From Isosphaeraceae bacterium (lineage in GTDB: Bacteria; Planctomycetota; Planctomycetia; Isosphaerales; Isosphaeraceae): 42,529 nucleotides of DNA. Position 1 is the first letter of the stretch, and each line of letters starts with the position of its first letter. Below are positions 1 through 8,636 of this stretch, piece after piece. The stretch is from NCBI GenBank assembly GCA_025356475.1, contig JANXSX010000139.1:1-42529 (forward strand), in the 5' to 3' direction. The notes below the pieces were generated by a model, which was not told where the DNA came from, did not search any database, and saw nothing but the letters and a program-made list of their open reading frames with translations. The translations under genes were made by a program, and so were the position numbers.

Positions 1-139
1 TCATGTTATTCACGCACGAAATCCTGCGTGCGGCCTCGCGAGCGGCTTGGACAGCCGGGAGCAGGAGGGCGATGAGAACAGCGATGATGGCAATCACCAC
101 TAAAAGCTCAATCAGCGTGAAACCACGTACCCTCTTCAT
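1..139 (-). CDS. DUF1559 protein, N-terminal part only (runs off window)
   Basis: The first 46 residues are visible before the gene leaves the window. They start [15 protein letters not shown], the type IV pilin/pseudopilin-like prepilin signal (G-F-T-L-I-E followed by a hydrophobic helix). They continue into [14 protein letters not shown], the block typical of planctomycete DUF1559 proteins. Family knowledge: the prepilin peptidase would cut after the Gly and leave a membrane-anchored surface protein of unknown role. The start is the ATG at 139-137. A second DUF1559 gene with nearly the same N-terminus lies just downstream on the same strand (315-1244), so this is a small tandem pair. The body of the protein cannot be judged. 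Confidence 0.85.
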   Translation of the reverse strand, partial: MKRVRGFTLIELLVVIAIIAVLIALLLPAVQAAREAARRISCVNNM

Positions 140-314
140 AAGTTTGCCCCAGTTGATGACATCTGGATTAAACACATCCGTGCCAGGCACACAGGTAGTC
201 CTCGCCAAATGTCACGAATCGGGAAATCGTAACACTCCCGGCGTGTTACGACTTTATCAATCGTATTACCGTAATACAAGAGCGAGGCGATTCGGGCTCG
301 AATCCTGAAGAAAC

Positions 315-1244
315 TCAGTAGGAATCGGCCGAGATAACTTCTCCTCCTTGACGAGTTGCGAGCGCCTGCAAGATCGCTAAGGGACGCTTCTCCTTGATGA
401 ACCGCACACTCCCATCGGCGAAAGCGAATTGGGCGCCGCCGGGGTGCCGGGCCCAGAATTGATCGGCGTGAGCCGGTTTCGAGTTGGGACCGTCCAACTC
501 GCCGGTATGGGAGAGGACCAGGGCTCCGCCCCCTTCGGGACTCAGGCCACCTTCCGCCTGAAGTTCGGTGATCGTTACCGCCGCATTGGAAATGGCTCCG
601 GTCCAGGTCGCCTGGGCCAGATTCTGACTCTTCTCTCCCACGGCCAGCGTGTGGCTTGTGCCGTCGGTGATCTCGGCAATCCGCACAGAGCGATTGCGGA
701 AAAACAGCCCCTCGCCCCGGTCCCGCCCCGGGATGTCGGAGACGTCGCCGGTTCCGAAACAGCCGACATAGTCCGAGGAAGCCACGTCGCAAATCGGCGA
801 CCCGAGCGTTGTGCTGCTCGTGCTGTCGTCCACCACAGTGAACTGGGCCCGGAACGACGCGTCCGATGGACAGATAAACGCGTTTACCTTCGTTAGGCGA
901 GCGGTCTGATTCGCGGGAGTCTCGATCGCCAGGCTGAAATTGACTGAATTGAAGAGTGGCGACTGCTCAATTTGGGGCAGGATCATCGCGGCCCAACCCC
1001 ATCCTGGGCCGATGTTGTCGCCGTCGGGGCCGAGTCGCGAAAGGTAACCCGGTGGAAACGCCCCGACGGCATCGTGATAGTTGTGGAGAGCTAGGCCGAT
1101 TTGCTTGAGGTTGTTGCAGCACTGGATCCGACGGGCTGCCTCACGGGCAGCCTGGACAGCCGGGAGCAGGAGGGCGATGAGTACGGCGATGATGGCGATC
1201 ACCACCAAGAGCTCAATCAGCGTGAAGCCGTGACGGCGTTGCAT
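315..1244 (-). CDS. DUF1559 domain-containing protein (pilin-like N-terminus)
   Basis: This 309-residue protein opens [15 protein letters not shown], a class III (pilin-like) signal, followed by [23 protein letters not shown]. That is the standard N-terminus of the planctomycete DUF1559 (SBP_bac_10) family. The C-terminus has FAFADGSVRF, the family's late D-G-S-V-R-F motif, and ends GGEVISADSY. The length is normal. I chose the ATG at 1244 because the prepilin motif must sit at the extreme N-terminus; the open frame continues upstream to 1445 without plausible protein features. The biochemical role of the family is unknown, and surface or envelope location is inferred from the signal. The gene lies between another DUF1559 gene and a Cys-rich ORF, all on the minus strand. 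Confidence 0.9.
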   Translation of the reverse strand: MQRRHGFTLIELLVVIAIIAVLIALLLPAVQAAREAARRIQCCNNLKQIGLALHNYHDAVGAFPPGYLSRLGPDGDNIGPGWGWAAMILPQIEQSPLFNSVNFSLAIETPANQTARLTKVNAFICPSDASFRAQFTVVDDSTSSTTLGSPICDVASSDYVGCFGTGDVSDIPGRDRGEGLFFRNRSVRIAEITDGTSHTLAVGEKSQNLAQATWTGAISNAAVTITELQAEGGLSPEGGGALVLSHTGELDGPNSKPAHADQFWARHPGGAQFAFADGSVRFIKEKRPLAILQALATRQGGEVISADSY

Positions 1245-1413
1245 CTCGATATCTCCCCAAAGCAAACGTGTGCATAGACTAGCTACGAGCCGCCAGCCCA
1301 GAGGCTGTGGATCGTAAAAGGATGAAATTTCGCTCGACAAACGACGGCGCAGCTTCAGCTCCGGCACGAAGCCGTAGATCCGAAGTGCAAACGTGTTGAT
1401 AATCCACCAAGAA

Positions 1414-1950
1414 TTAGCCGAGGCTAGGCAATTCGGGTGGATCATCGATCCGAGCGGCCCGGCGGTCCGGCAACACGCACGAGAAGGGGAGATGGAAGAG
1501 CCCCTGGCTAAGAGCCGGCATGACGCGCTCTACTGCTACGAGCGAAATGACCTTGTCGATGGGAACGACTGAGGAGGTCGCTGGGAGCCCGGGAACTTGG
1601 CACGGGACAATCTTCAAACACGGATTGACATGCTCATCGCCCGGCACAGAACGGGGTGTCGGGGATTCGATCCGGTCCTTCGGCTTTGTCGGACCGCAAC
1701 AGCAGGATTCGCCCATACAGATACTGCCGCATCCACAGTGGCGAGCGTGTTCTTCAGCGTCAAAGCTCGCTGCTTGGACTAGCGATGATGCCGCCACGTC
1801 CGCCGTTCGACCGAAGGCGAACACGAACACGGCCGCCGGCACCAACCAGCGAAGAATCGCAATGAACCAGGAGCACGGTGAGCCAGGCGTCAAGTGTGAC
1901 TGCTTTCGAGACGCGGCAAATCGGCAGGAAGCGACACTACAAGCCCACAC
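1414..1950 (-). CDS. hypothetical Cys-rich protein with N-terminal hydrophobic segment
   Basis: I do not recognise this 178-residue protein. Residues 27-47 are hydrophobic (WFIAILRWLVPAAVFVFAF) and could be a signal peptide or membrane anchor. After about 25 residues comes a dense cysteine cluster at residues 72-85 (C-G-C-G-S-I-C-M-G-E-S-C-C-C), which could bind a metal or form disulfides. The C-terminal half is Pro/Val-rich without motifs. The first ATG is at 1950; a TTG about 20 codons in, just before the hydrophobic segment, could be the true start. The gene ends 170 bp before the DUF1559 gene on the same strand. Coding status is likely but unproven because the region is GC-rich and long chance ORFs occur. 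Confidence 0.5.
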   Translation of the reverse strand: MWACSVASCRFAASRKQSHLTPGSPCSWFIAILRWLVPAAVFVFAFGRTADVAASSLVQAASFDAEEHARHCGCGSICMGESCCCGPTKPKDRIESPTPRSVPGDEHVNPCLKIVPCQVPGLPATSSVVPIDKVISLVAVERVMPALSQGLFHLPFSCVLPDRRAARIDDPPELPSLG

Positions 1951-2158
1951 ATTATACCGCTAGCAATACCCAGCCGGTCAAGGATCGTCTCAATTTCGGG
2001 TTCTGGTCGCCCCGGAGTCCTTACGCTGTGGGTAACCATCCTCCATCCTGGCTCATGACAATCTTTCGAGTTGATGTTCTGAGGAATGAAGCTAGTCTAG
2101 AGGCCCCGACGTTGGTAGGTAACCTTCTCCAAGGGTAGTGGGCGCGCTCTGAGGTTTT

Positions 2159-3268
2159 ATGCAACGTCCTCTTCCTACGATACTGTTCCTGATCGTGCTT
2201 GTCGTTTTGGCTGGCTTCAGCCTGCGATGGGGGGGCATGAATGCCCTCTCGGATAGTGCGGATCTGGAGCGGAGGGTGGAGGAGGTCGACCTCTTCGTCC
2301 AAGGTCAGGATCCGTTCAACGACCCCGACATGACCTATCCTCCCTCAGCCCCCCCAGTCTTCACCGCCTTGATTGTACCGATCCGGGGAACCTGGTTGCG
2401 TCCGAGCTGGTTTGGGCTCAACCTGGTCGCGTTGTTCGCGCTCTGCGCGACGATCGTGGCCGTTTGGGGCCGAGCTTGGCCCGGCTGGGTCGGCGTTGCC
2501 TTCTGCCTGGCGGTCACGGCCAGCAAGCCGGTCCGGGCAGGCCTTGGTCTGGGCCAGTTCCACCTGATGCCGACTGCCTTGGTAATCGCCGCCATCCCTG
2601 CACTGCGCGCCAAACGCCCAATCCTGGCGGGGGTCCTGGTTGGCCTGGCCCTGATCAAACCCACAATGGCCGTCCCTTTCGTGATCGTCCTGATCACCTG
2701 GGGCGAGTGGACCGCACTTGCCACATGCCTCTCGGTGCAAGCGGCCCTGTTTGCCGGAACCTCGCTCTGGTTACGAATCCTACCGACCACGCTGGTCGCC
2801 GAGTGGCTCCGCAACGCCAAAACGCAGCTCGGGGAAGGGATCATTGATGTCCCAACCCTCCTCCAGAGGGCGTTCCCATCGACCTCGATCTCGGCATCGA
2901 CCGTTAGCGTGGTCGTCTTGGGAGTTTCGTTCGGGATTCTCTGGGTGTTGAGGCGTAAGTCAACGCTCGGTCAATTGGCGGTTAGCCTCTACCTCGCTGC
3001 AATCCTGACCTACCACCGACCGTACGACCTCGTCCTCTTACTGCCAACCCTAGCCTACTTTGTCGATTGTGTCGTTCGGTCCTTAAGCCCCATGACAATC
3101 CTTCAGACCGTACTCTTTGCAGCTCTCCTGATCGCCCCGAACCACCCATCCATCGCCGGCAACCTCGACCAACTCTACGACCAAGCCTACCCTCCAGCCG
3201 CCTACTTAGCCCTGATCGCATTGATCATCCAGGTCGCTCGCGAACCCGAGATCGACGCACCCGCCTGA
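2159..3268 (+). CDS. GT87 (DUF2029)-like polyprenyl-phosphate-dependent glycosyltransferase
   Basis: This 369-residue polytopic membrane protein has about nine hydrophobic segments. The first (residues 6-22) is followed by an acidic extracytoplasmic loop, DPFNDPDMTYPPSAPPVF. The Asp and Y-P-P pattern in this position is typical of GT-C fold family 87 enzymes, which transfer mannose-like sugars from polyprenyl-phosphate donors outside the membrane. A second family mark is GLGQFHLMPTALVIAA, then the K-P turn in LIKPTMAVPF. The start ATG has GAGG four bases upstream. The gene stands alone, divergent from the Cys-rich ORF. The substrate cannot be told from sequence; the family assignment is fairly secure and the sugar specificity is not. 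Confidence 0.75.
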   Translation: MQRPLPTILFLIVLVVLAGFSLRWGGMNALSDSADLERRVEEVDLFVQGQDPFNDPDMTYPPSAPPVFTALIVPIRGTWLRPSWFGLNLVALFALCATIVAVWGRAWPGWVGVAFCLAVTASKPVRAGLGLGQFHLMPTALVIAAIPALRAKRPILAGVLVGLALIKPTMAVPFVIVLITWGEWTALATCLSVQAALFAGTSLWLRILPTTLVAEWLRNAKTQLGEGIIDVPTLLQRAFPSTSISASTVSVVVLGVSFGILWVLRRKSTLGQLAVSLYLAAILTYHRPYDLVLLLPTLAYFVDCVVRSLSPMTILQTVLFAALLIAPNHPSIAGNLDQLYDQAYPPAAYLALIALIIQVAREPEIDAPA

Positions 3269-4019
3269 TTCGTCTCTCACGAGTGCGATATTCAGGAACG
3301 GGAAAAGGAACTTGGGCATGAGCACGCGCAGCGGTCTTCCTCATCTCCCTGAAGTACCGGTGCCAAGCCGACCCAGAGACCCTTCAGGGCCACGACCTGA
3401 TTTGATCTAAGGATAGGCCCAAAGAAAGGCAGCGTTCGACTAGAATTCTATTCACTCGATACATAAATTTCGATGGCTGTTGATTTAATTCCACTTTTCT
3501 GTTGATCACGGCATATAATATGCGTTTTTGGATATCTGGATTGACCGATGAGGACGATCACTTGGCCCGATCGTGAATTCATGCGAAAAACCCCGCTTCC
3601 TGGAGAATCGGGGCGATCTCTCAGGCAATGTGACGACGAACGTCCATTCAACAGAGGACATCTGGAATGCGATGTAAGTCCCTGTTTTTTATAGCGACCA
3701 CGGCACCCGCCGGGTTTCCATTGCAATCTCCAGAATTACTCACTTCGGCCCCCCCTTGCAACATACAAGGGGTCGAGGCCACTGACACTTTGTCGCAAAC
3801 ATCTCTGACATTCAACCTCCTCCTACGTCTTCTGCTTCCTGGTCGCCAGCGGGCCTTACTCCCAAGATTCAAACCAACAAACGGCGATGCCTGGCCCTTG
3901 CCTTGACTTCGGTGATCCACCCCCACACGATAGGACAACCGTGGGGACATCCGCTTAGGCCCGCTTGACTCATGGTGTGGCGTAAAGCGAATCGGGTCAA
4001 GATATTGGCGTACCACGTG
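3269..4019. other. intergenic stretch without convincing gene
   Basis: About 750 bp separate the glycosyltransferase from the Fic gene. Open frames here (for example 3448-3726 minus and 3667-3906 plus) show no domain features and look like chance ORFs. AT content rises around 3440-3540. The only structured element I see is a terminator-like hairpin oriented for the minus strand at 3586-3613. No tRNA, repeat copy or recognisable gene remnant was found. Confidence 0.5.
3586..3613 (-). terminator. candidate rho-independent terminator reading leftward
   Basis: Read on the minus strand, CCCCG (3613-3609) pairs with CGGGG (3595-3591). The stem extends through an A-G mismatch by TTC/GAA around a TCCAG loop, and TTTTT follows at 3590-3586. 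No minus-strand gene is recognisable upstream of it, so it could end an unannotated small RNA or be a relic. Confidence 0.35.
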
Positions 4020-5276
4020 ATGCGGACATACGAGACGACACATCCTTGGCTCAAGTTCGAGGTCGACCTCACTACGGTTCCCTATCATTTCTGGCTGTTG
4101 CTCGGTGAGGCTCGGTCGAAATGCGACCACATCGCCGGAGTGCCCCTCTTCCCCGAGGAGGCGGCCCAGTTCAATGCACTTTATCTGGCTAAAGGAGTCC
4201 ACGCGACCACCAGTATCGAGGGCAATACGCTTTCAGTCGAGGAGGTTGATCGACGCATTCGGGGCGAACTGCAGCTCCCACGCTCAAAGGAATACCTCGG
4301 GCGTGAGGTCGATAATATTGTGGGAGCTTGCCGGCAAATCGTGGATGACTTGCATAGGTCGCCGGCATCACCACTCACACCAGACCGAATTCGTCAGTTC
4401 AACGGCCAGATTCTGGATGGGCTCGATGTCGAAGATGACGTCGTGCGCGGCGAGTACCGACGCCATTCCGTGGGCGTCATGGACTACCGCGCTGCTCCCG
4501 CTGAGGATTGCCCCTACTTGATCGATCGCCTCTGTGATTGGCTCAATGGACCGGCCTTTCAGCCTGATACGCCGGAACTTTCCTTTGGTTTGGCAGTGGT
4601 CAAGGCGATCATCGCCCACCTCTACCTGGCATGGATCCACCCCTTTGGCGATGGCAACGGTCGAACCGCTCGTCTGATCGAGTTCCAACTTCTCCTCCAG
4701 TCGGGCATCGTCCCATTCCCGTCTGCTCACTTGTTAAGCAACCATTACAACCTCACCCGATCGCGGTATTACACCGAACTGAGCCGAACGAGTAAGTCGG
4801 GCGGTCGGGTCGATCCCTTCTTGCTGTACGCGATCGAGGGTCTTGTTGATGGCCTCCGCGAACAGGTTGTTCTGATAAGGACCCTCAACTGGGCAATGGC
4901 CTGGGAAAGTTACGTTCACAACGTCTTTCGTGAGGCCAAGAGTTCCAGCGATACGAGACGGAAGCATCTCATTCTCGACCTCGCCAACATGGCGGCAACT
5001 CGGTCCCAGATCGCTGAGATCAGCCCGCGAGTGATTCGCGAATATGCGACGATGAGTGACAAGACACTCACTCGTGACCTCGGGTTATTGGTCAAAATGA
5101 AGCTGCTTCGCCGTGAAGGCGAGGAGTACGTTGCGAACCGAGAGTTGATTGAGACCTTCCTTCCTGGTCGCGTTCCCGAACATCTCCCATTCTCGGACCT
5201 CAACCAGCGTGCTGGTCGTCGGAATCCCCTCAAAGGGCAAGCTCGGCAAACGAAGTCCCACGGGGAAGGTGACTAG
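4020..5276 (+). CDS. Fic domain protein, class II (probable AMPylator) with C-terminal winged helix
   Basis: This 418-residue protein carries the Fic catalytic loop HPFGDGNGRTAR with the catalytic His at residue 207. Fic enzymes usually transfer AMP from ATP to Ser, Thr or Tyr of a target protein. An N-terminal inhibitory-helix motif T-T-S-I-E-G-N (Glu 67) precedes the domain, which makes it a class II, self-inhibited Fic. The last ~100 residues (from about LILDLANMAATRSQ) look like the winged-helix module found behind many such Fic proteins. I prefer the ATG at 4020 (MRTYETTHPWLKF), which matches how this family usually begins; an in-frame ATG at 3972 would add 16 residues. It precedes the peptidase gene by 70 bp. 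No partner antitoxin is visible, as expected for an internally inhibited class II protein. Confidence 0.85.
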   Translation: MRTYETTHPWLKFEVDLTTVPYHFWLLLGEARSKCDHIAGVPLFPEEAAQFNALYLAKGVHATTSIEGNTLSVEEVDRRIRGELQLPRSKEYLGREVDNIVGACRQIVDDLHRSPASPLTPDRIRQFNGQILDGLDVEDDVVRGEYRRHSVGVMDYRAAPAEDCPYLIDRLCDWLNGPAFQPDTPELSFGLAVVKAIIAHLYLAWIHPFGDGNGRTARLIEFQLLLQSGIVPFPSAHLLSNHYNLTRSRYYTELSRTSKSGGRVDPFLLYAIEGLVDGLREQVVLIRTLNWAMAWESYVHNVFREAKSSSDTRRKHLILDLANMAATRSQIAEISPRVIREYATMSDKTLTRDLGLLVKMKLLRREGEEYVANRELIETFLPGRVPEHLPFSDLNQRAGRRNPLKGQARQTKSHGEGD

Positions 5277-5346
5277 ATCCCAAACGCGTCCAGGATTTAG
5301 ACTGAACGTCCATCCGGGGACCTGCCCGTCCCCCCTCGCATCTTCG

Positions 5347-7500
5347 ATGGAGTGGAGCCTACCTGTGAATCGACTTCGCACGTCTCTCGTCCTTTTCGCG
5401 GCTCTTGCCTGGTGTGCTATGTTGGACGCCAATGCTCAGACTCCCAAAGGTCCCTACGTTTACCCAACAGCCCGCAAGGCCGAGGTGATCGAGGACTATC
5501 ATGGGACCCAGGTCGCTGATCCCTATCGCTGGCTGGAAGATCCCGACTCCGCCGAGACCAAGGCCTGGGTCGATGCCCAAAATGCACTCACTTTCAAGTA
5601 CCTGGAGTCACTCCCCGCGCGGCAGAAGATCAAGGATCGCCTGACCAAGCTCTGGGACTACGAGAAGTTTGGCGTCCCTAGTAAGGAAGGCGACCGCTAC
5701 TTCTACTCGCGGAATAGCGGGCTCCAGAATCAGTCCGTGCTCTACTGGACCGAGTCTTTGGAAGGGCCAACTAAGCTTCTAATCGATCCGAACACCCTGT
5801 CGTCTGACGGCACGGTCGCTTTGGCAGGGACGTCGATCAACGAGACCGGCACTCTGATGGCCTATGGCCTGGCCGCCGCTGGGTCGGACTGGAACGAGTG
5901 GAAGGTCCGCGACGTCGCGACAGGCAAGGACCTCGGCGACCAATTGAAGTGGATCAAATTCTCGTCCGCCGATTGGTCGAAGGATGGCAAGGGGTTCTAC
6001 TACGGTCGCTTCCCTGAACCCGCCGCAGGGGCCGACCTGAAGCAGGCCAACTACTACCAAAAGCTCTATTATCACAAGGTCGGCACCCCACAGTCCGACG
6101 ATACCCTGATCTGGGAAGATCCCGACCACAAAGATTGGCGGGCCCACGCCACCCTCAGCGAGGATGGCAAGTATCTCGTCCTGACACTTGGCAAAGGGAC
6201 CGACGCCAAGCACAAAGTCCTCTACAAACCGCTTAAAGATGAGCACGCTGAGCCCAAGTTCCTGGTCGGCGACTTCGAAGCTGAGTACACCTTTCTCGAC
6301 AACGACCAGCAGTTCTTCTGGTTCAAGACCAACAAGGACGCACCCAAGGGTAAGGTCATTGCGATCAACATCTACCACCCCGAGCCCGAACACTGGAAGG
6401 TCCTCGTCCCCGAGGCCAATGAGACCTTGGGCGATGTGAATCTCGTCGGCGACATGTTCATCGCCTCGTACCTCAAGGACGCCCACACCCAGGTCAAAAT
6501 CTTCGACCTAAGGGGCGAGTTCGTCCGCGAGGTTGAGTTCCCAGGCCTGGGTACCGCCAGCGGCTTTGGCGGGAAGCGGACCGACAAGGAGACGTTCTAC
6601 TCCTACACCTCCTTCACCACCCCGACAACCGTGTATCGCTACGAGATCGCCGAGGGCAAAAGCACAGTCTTCCGCCAGCCGAAAGTCGATTTCGACCCTG
6701 CCGACTATGAGACCTCGCAGGTCTTCTACGCGAGTAAGGACGGCACCAAGGTCCCGATGTTCATCAGCCATAAGAAAGGCTTGAAGCTCGACGGCAGTAA
6801 CCCCACCTTGCTCTATGGCTATGGTGGGTTCAACATCTCACTGACCCCAAGTTTCAGCCCTGCGAACCTCGTATGGATGGAAATGGGGGGCATCTACGCG
6901 ATCCCCAACCTCCGAGGAGGGGGCGAATACGGCGAGGATTGGCACCAGGGCGGCACCAAACTGAACAAGCAGAACGTCTTCGATGACTTCATCGCCGCCG
7001 CGGAGTACCTCATCGACCAGAAGTACACCAGCACCGACAAACTGGCGATCTTCGGCGGATCGAATGGGGGCCTCCTGGTCGGAGCCTGCATGACCCAACG
7101 GCCCGAGCTTTACGCCGCAGCGATCCCCGCCGTGGGAGTCATGGATATGCTCCGGTTCCACAAGTTCACCATCGGCTGGGCCTGGACCGACGACTACGGC
7201 TCGTCCGACGATGCCGACCAGTTCAAGGCCCTTCACAAGTACTCACCGTTGCACAACCTCAAGCCGGGAACCAAGTACCCAGCGACCATGGTCACCACCG
7301 CTGACCACGACGACCGAGTCGTTCCCGCACACAGCTTCAAGTATGCCGCGACCCTCCAGGCCGCTCACGCAGGTGAGAAGCCCGTCCTGATCCGCATCGA
7401 AACCAAGGCCGGCCACGGTGCCGGTAAGCCAACCGCCAAGGTCATCGAAGAAGCCGCCGATCGCTGGGCCTTCCTGGCCGATCAACTGGGGATGAAATAA
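5347..7500 (+). CDS. prolyl oligopeptidase family serine peptidase (S9A), secreted
   Basis: This 717-residue enzyme matches prolyl endopeptidase in length and architecture: an N-terminal beta-propeller followed by an alpha/beta-hydrolase domain. The catalytic triad is visible: Ser 572 in GGSNGGLLVG, Asp 655 in ADHDDRVVP and His 690 in KAGHGAGKP. Arg 657, the usual substrate-binding Arg, is also present. The start of the family is clear in YPTARKAEVIEDYHG and VADPYRWLED. A signal peptide runs from about residue 7 to ANAQ near residue 30, so it probably acts in the periplasm on short proline-containing peptides. The start may be ATG 5347 or GTG 5365; the open frame upstream to 5149 overlaps the Fic gene and was not used. 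A strong hairpin follows the stop. Confidence 0.92.
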   Translation: MEWSLPVNRLRTSLVLFAALAWCAMLDANAQTPKGPYVYPTARKAEVIEDYHGTQVADPYRWLEDPDSAETKAWVDAQNALTFKYLESLPARQKIKDRLTKLWDYEKFGVPSKEGDRYFYSRNSGLQNQSVLYWTESLEGPTKLLIDPNTLSSDGTVALAGTSINETGTLMAYGLAAAGSDWNEWKVRDVATGKDLGDQLKWIKFSSADWSKDGKGFYYGRFPEPAAGADLKQANYYQKLYYHKVGTPQSDDTLIWEDPDHKDWRAHATLSEDGKYLVLTLGKGTDAKHKVLYKPLKDEHAEPKFLVGDFEAEYTFLDNDQQFFWFKTNKDAPKGKVIAINIYHPEPEHWKVLVPEANETLGDVNLVGDMFIASYLKDAHTQVKIFDLRGEFVREVEFPGLGTASGFGGKRTDKETFYSYTSFTTPTTVYRYEIAEGKSTVFRQPKVDFDPADYETSQVFYASKDGTKVPMFISHKKGLKLDGSNPTLLYGYGGFNISLTPSFSPANLVWMEMGGIYAIPNLRGGGEYGEDWHQGGTKLNKQNVFDDFIAAAEYLIDQKYTSTDKLAIFGGSNGGLLVGACMTQRPELYAAAIPAVGVMDMLRFHKFTIGWAWTDDYGSSDDADQFKALHKYSPLHNLKPGTKYPATMVTTADHDDRVVPAHSFKYAATLQAAHAGEKPVLIRIETKAGHGAGKPTAKVIEEAADRWAFLADQLGMK

Positions 7501-7562
7501 GCAAAACGGAGTCAGTCAAGCCCAGGAAAACTTAACCCCTGGCCTACGCATTCTACCCAGTT

Positions 7563-7588
7563 AGACCCTCTCTCCCAAGAGAGGGTCT
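7563..7588 (+). terminator. hairpin after the prolyl oligopeptidase gene
   Basis: There is a perfect 11-bp stem, AGACCCTCTCT / AGAGAGGGTCT, with a 4-base CCCA loop, 62 bp after the stop at 7500. No T-run follows, so it may terminate with help from Rho or simply stabilise the 3' end. It lies between convergent genes (peptidase plus, DUF4058 minus). Confidence 0.5.
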
Positions 7589-7662
7589 CTACGGGCCCGG
7601 AAAAGATCCTGAGCAAGATCCAGCCCAGCTCCTATCTCCAGGGGTCCTCAGACCCTTACGCC

Positions 7663-8443
7663 TTAACCCGACCGAGTGAACTCTGCAGCCCAGTCACTCT
7701 CCCTCTCGTTCCAGCCCTCGAGAGACAATCCATAGTCGGTCAATCGCTGAAACTCGGCCTCCTCGTAACAAGCTGTGTAGATTGTGGAGAGATCGACTTT
7801 AAGATCGGCGTCGGGCGATTTAAGAGGTATCGGGATCTTGGGGAGCAAATCACGTCGTCTCCAGGCAAAAAACGTCGCAGATCGAATGCTTCGCGGCTTT
7901 CGAGACCAAGACGTGGAAATCACCGCGAGGCAATGGTGCTCCCAGCGGCAACCTCCGACCCTTGAGGAGCAGATCAAGCTCGACCAGGCTAACCTTCTCC
8001 GCAAACAAGGACGCCCGTTTAGCGAGGTAGGCATCGCGTCCATCCCCTTTTATATTTGCCGGGGAAAGCAGCTCGATCACTGTCACAAGTTCCCGACCGG
8101 GTCGCCTCCGGATCTCCAACCAACGCCACGTCTCCTGAGATAAAATCGGCAGTGGGATTTCCACAGGTTCCAAGAGCAGTACGGAATAAGGTTCAACCAC
8201 GCGTCGTACAGACAATGCAGGATTCTCTCGCCACGCGATGGTCACATCGGGGCCAAACAGACGAGCTTGATCCTCTTCATCGACCAGGATCATGACCAAC
8301 GTCTCTTCCGCCCTCGCCTCATAATCCCCTGGCAGATTTGCGAGGATCGCGCTTCGAAGTCGCGGCAGGAAGGTCATGTGAGAATCAGGCCAGAAGAGCT
8401 GAGCTTCAATATATGGGTCGATCCCCGGAAATGGGCTCGGCAT
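7663..8443 (-). pseudogene. DUF4058 family protein, broken by a +1 frameshift
   Basis: The N-terminus MPSPFPGIDPYIEAQ is the signature of DUF4058, a family of unknown function common in planctomycetes and cyanobacteria. The reading frame from ATG 8443 runs through ELLSPANIKGDGRDAYLAKR and then hits a stop just after CDVF. The C-terminal third (AWRRRDLLPKIPIPLKSPDA, then ending at 7663) continues in another frame. The switch falls at a run of six A on the plus strand (7867-7872); with five A the protein would read through CDVFAWRRRD to about 259 residues, the usual family length. Either the gene is inactive, it slips at the run, or the run was misread. A 47-bp repeat copy lies 52 bp upstream of its start. 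Confidence 0.8.
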
Positions 8444-8494
8444 CGCTGTCCCCCGACATCCGAACTCGAACAACCGGTCGCAAGGGCTATGGTA

Positions 8495-8541
8495 GCCGGA
8501 TTTGAAACCCGAAACCAACGGTCGTAGCGATTTCCCCTTGA
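8495..8541 (+). repeat. 47-bp direct repeat, copy 1
   Basis: This runs from GCCGGATTTGA through CCAACGGTCGTAGCGATTT to about CCCCTTGA. It matches 11059-11105 in the same orientation with four mismatches over 47 bases. The two copies bracket the ATPase-RloB pair. On the minus strand it could be read as N-R-Y-D-R-W-F-R, but no gene is implied. Confidence 0.85.
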
Positions 8542-8636
8542 ATCAAAGGCGTTATTGTATTTCAATGGACAGGCAATACAATCTAGACGACGTTCTTGAC
8601 AAAGATCTGCAAAAAGCTGCCTCACTTTAGCGGACG

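Noticed and set aside
136-792. 218-residue minus-strand ORF overlapping the DUF1559 gene
   Set aside because: Arg/Gly-rich translation in a shadow frame of a clear DUF1559 gene.
3667-3906. 79-residue plus-strand ORF upstream of the Fic gene
   Set aside because: Low-complexity Leu/Arg-rich translation, no motif and no ribosome site; likely chance.
5779-6486. 235-residue minus-strand ORF opposite the prolyl oligopeptidase
   Set aside because: Shadow frame of a clear enzyme gene with repetitive Val/Gly/Leu composition.
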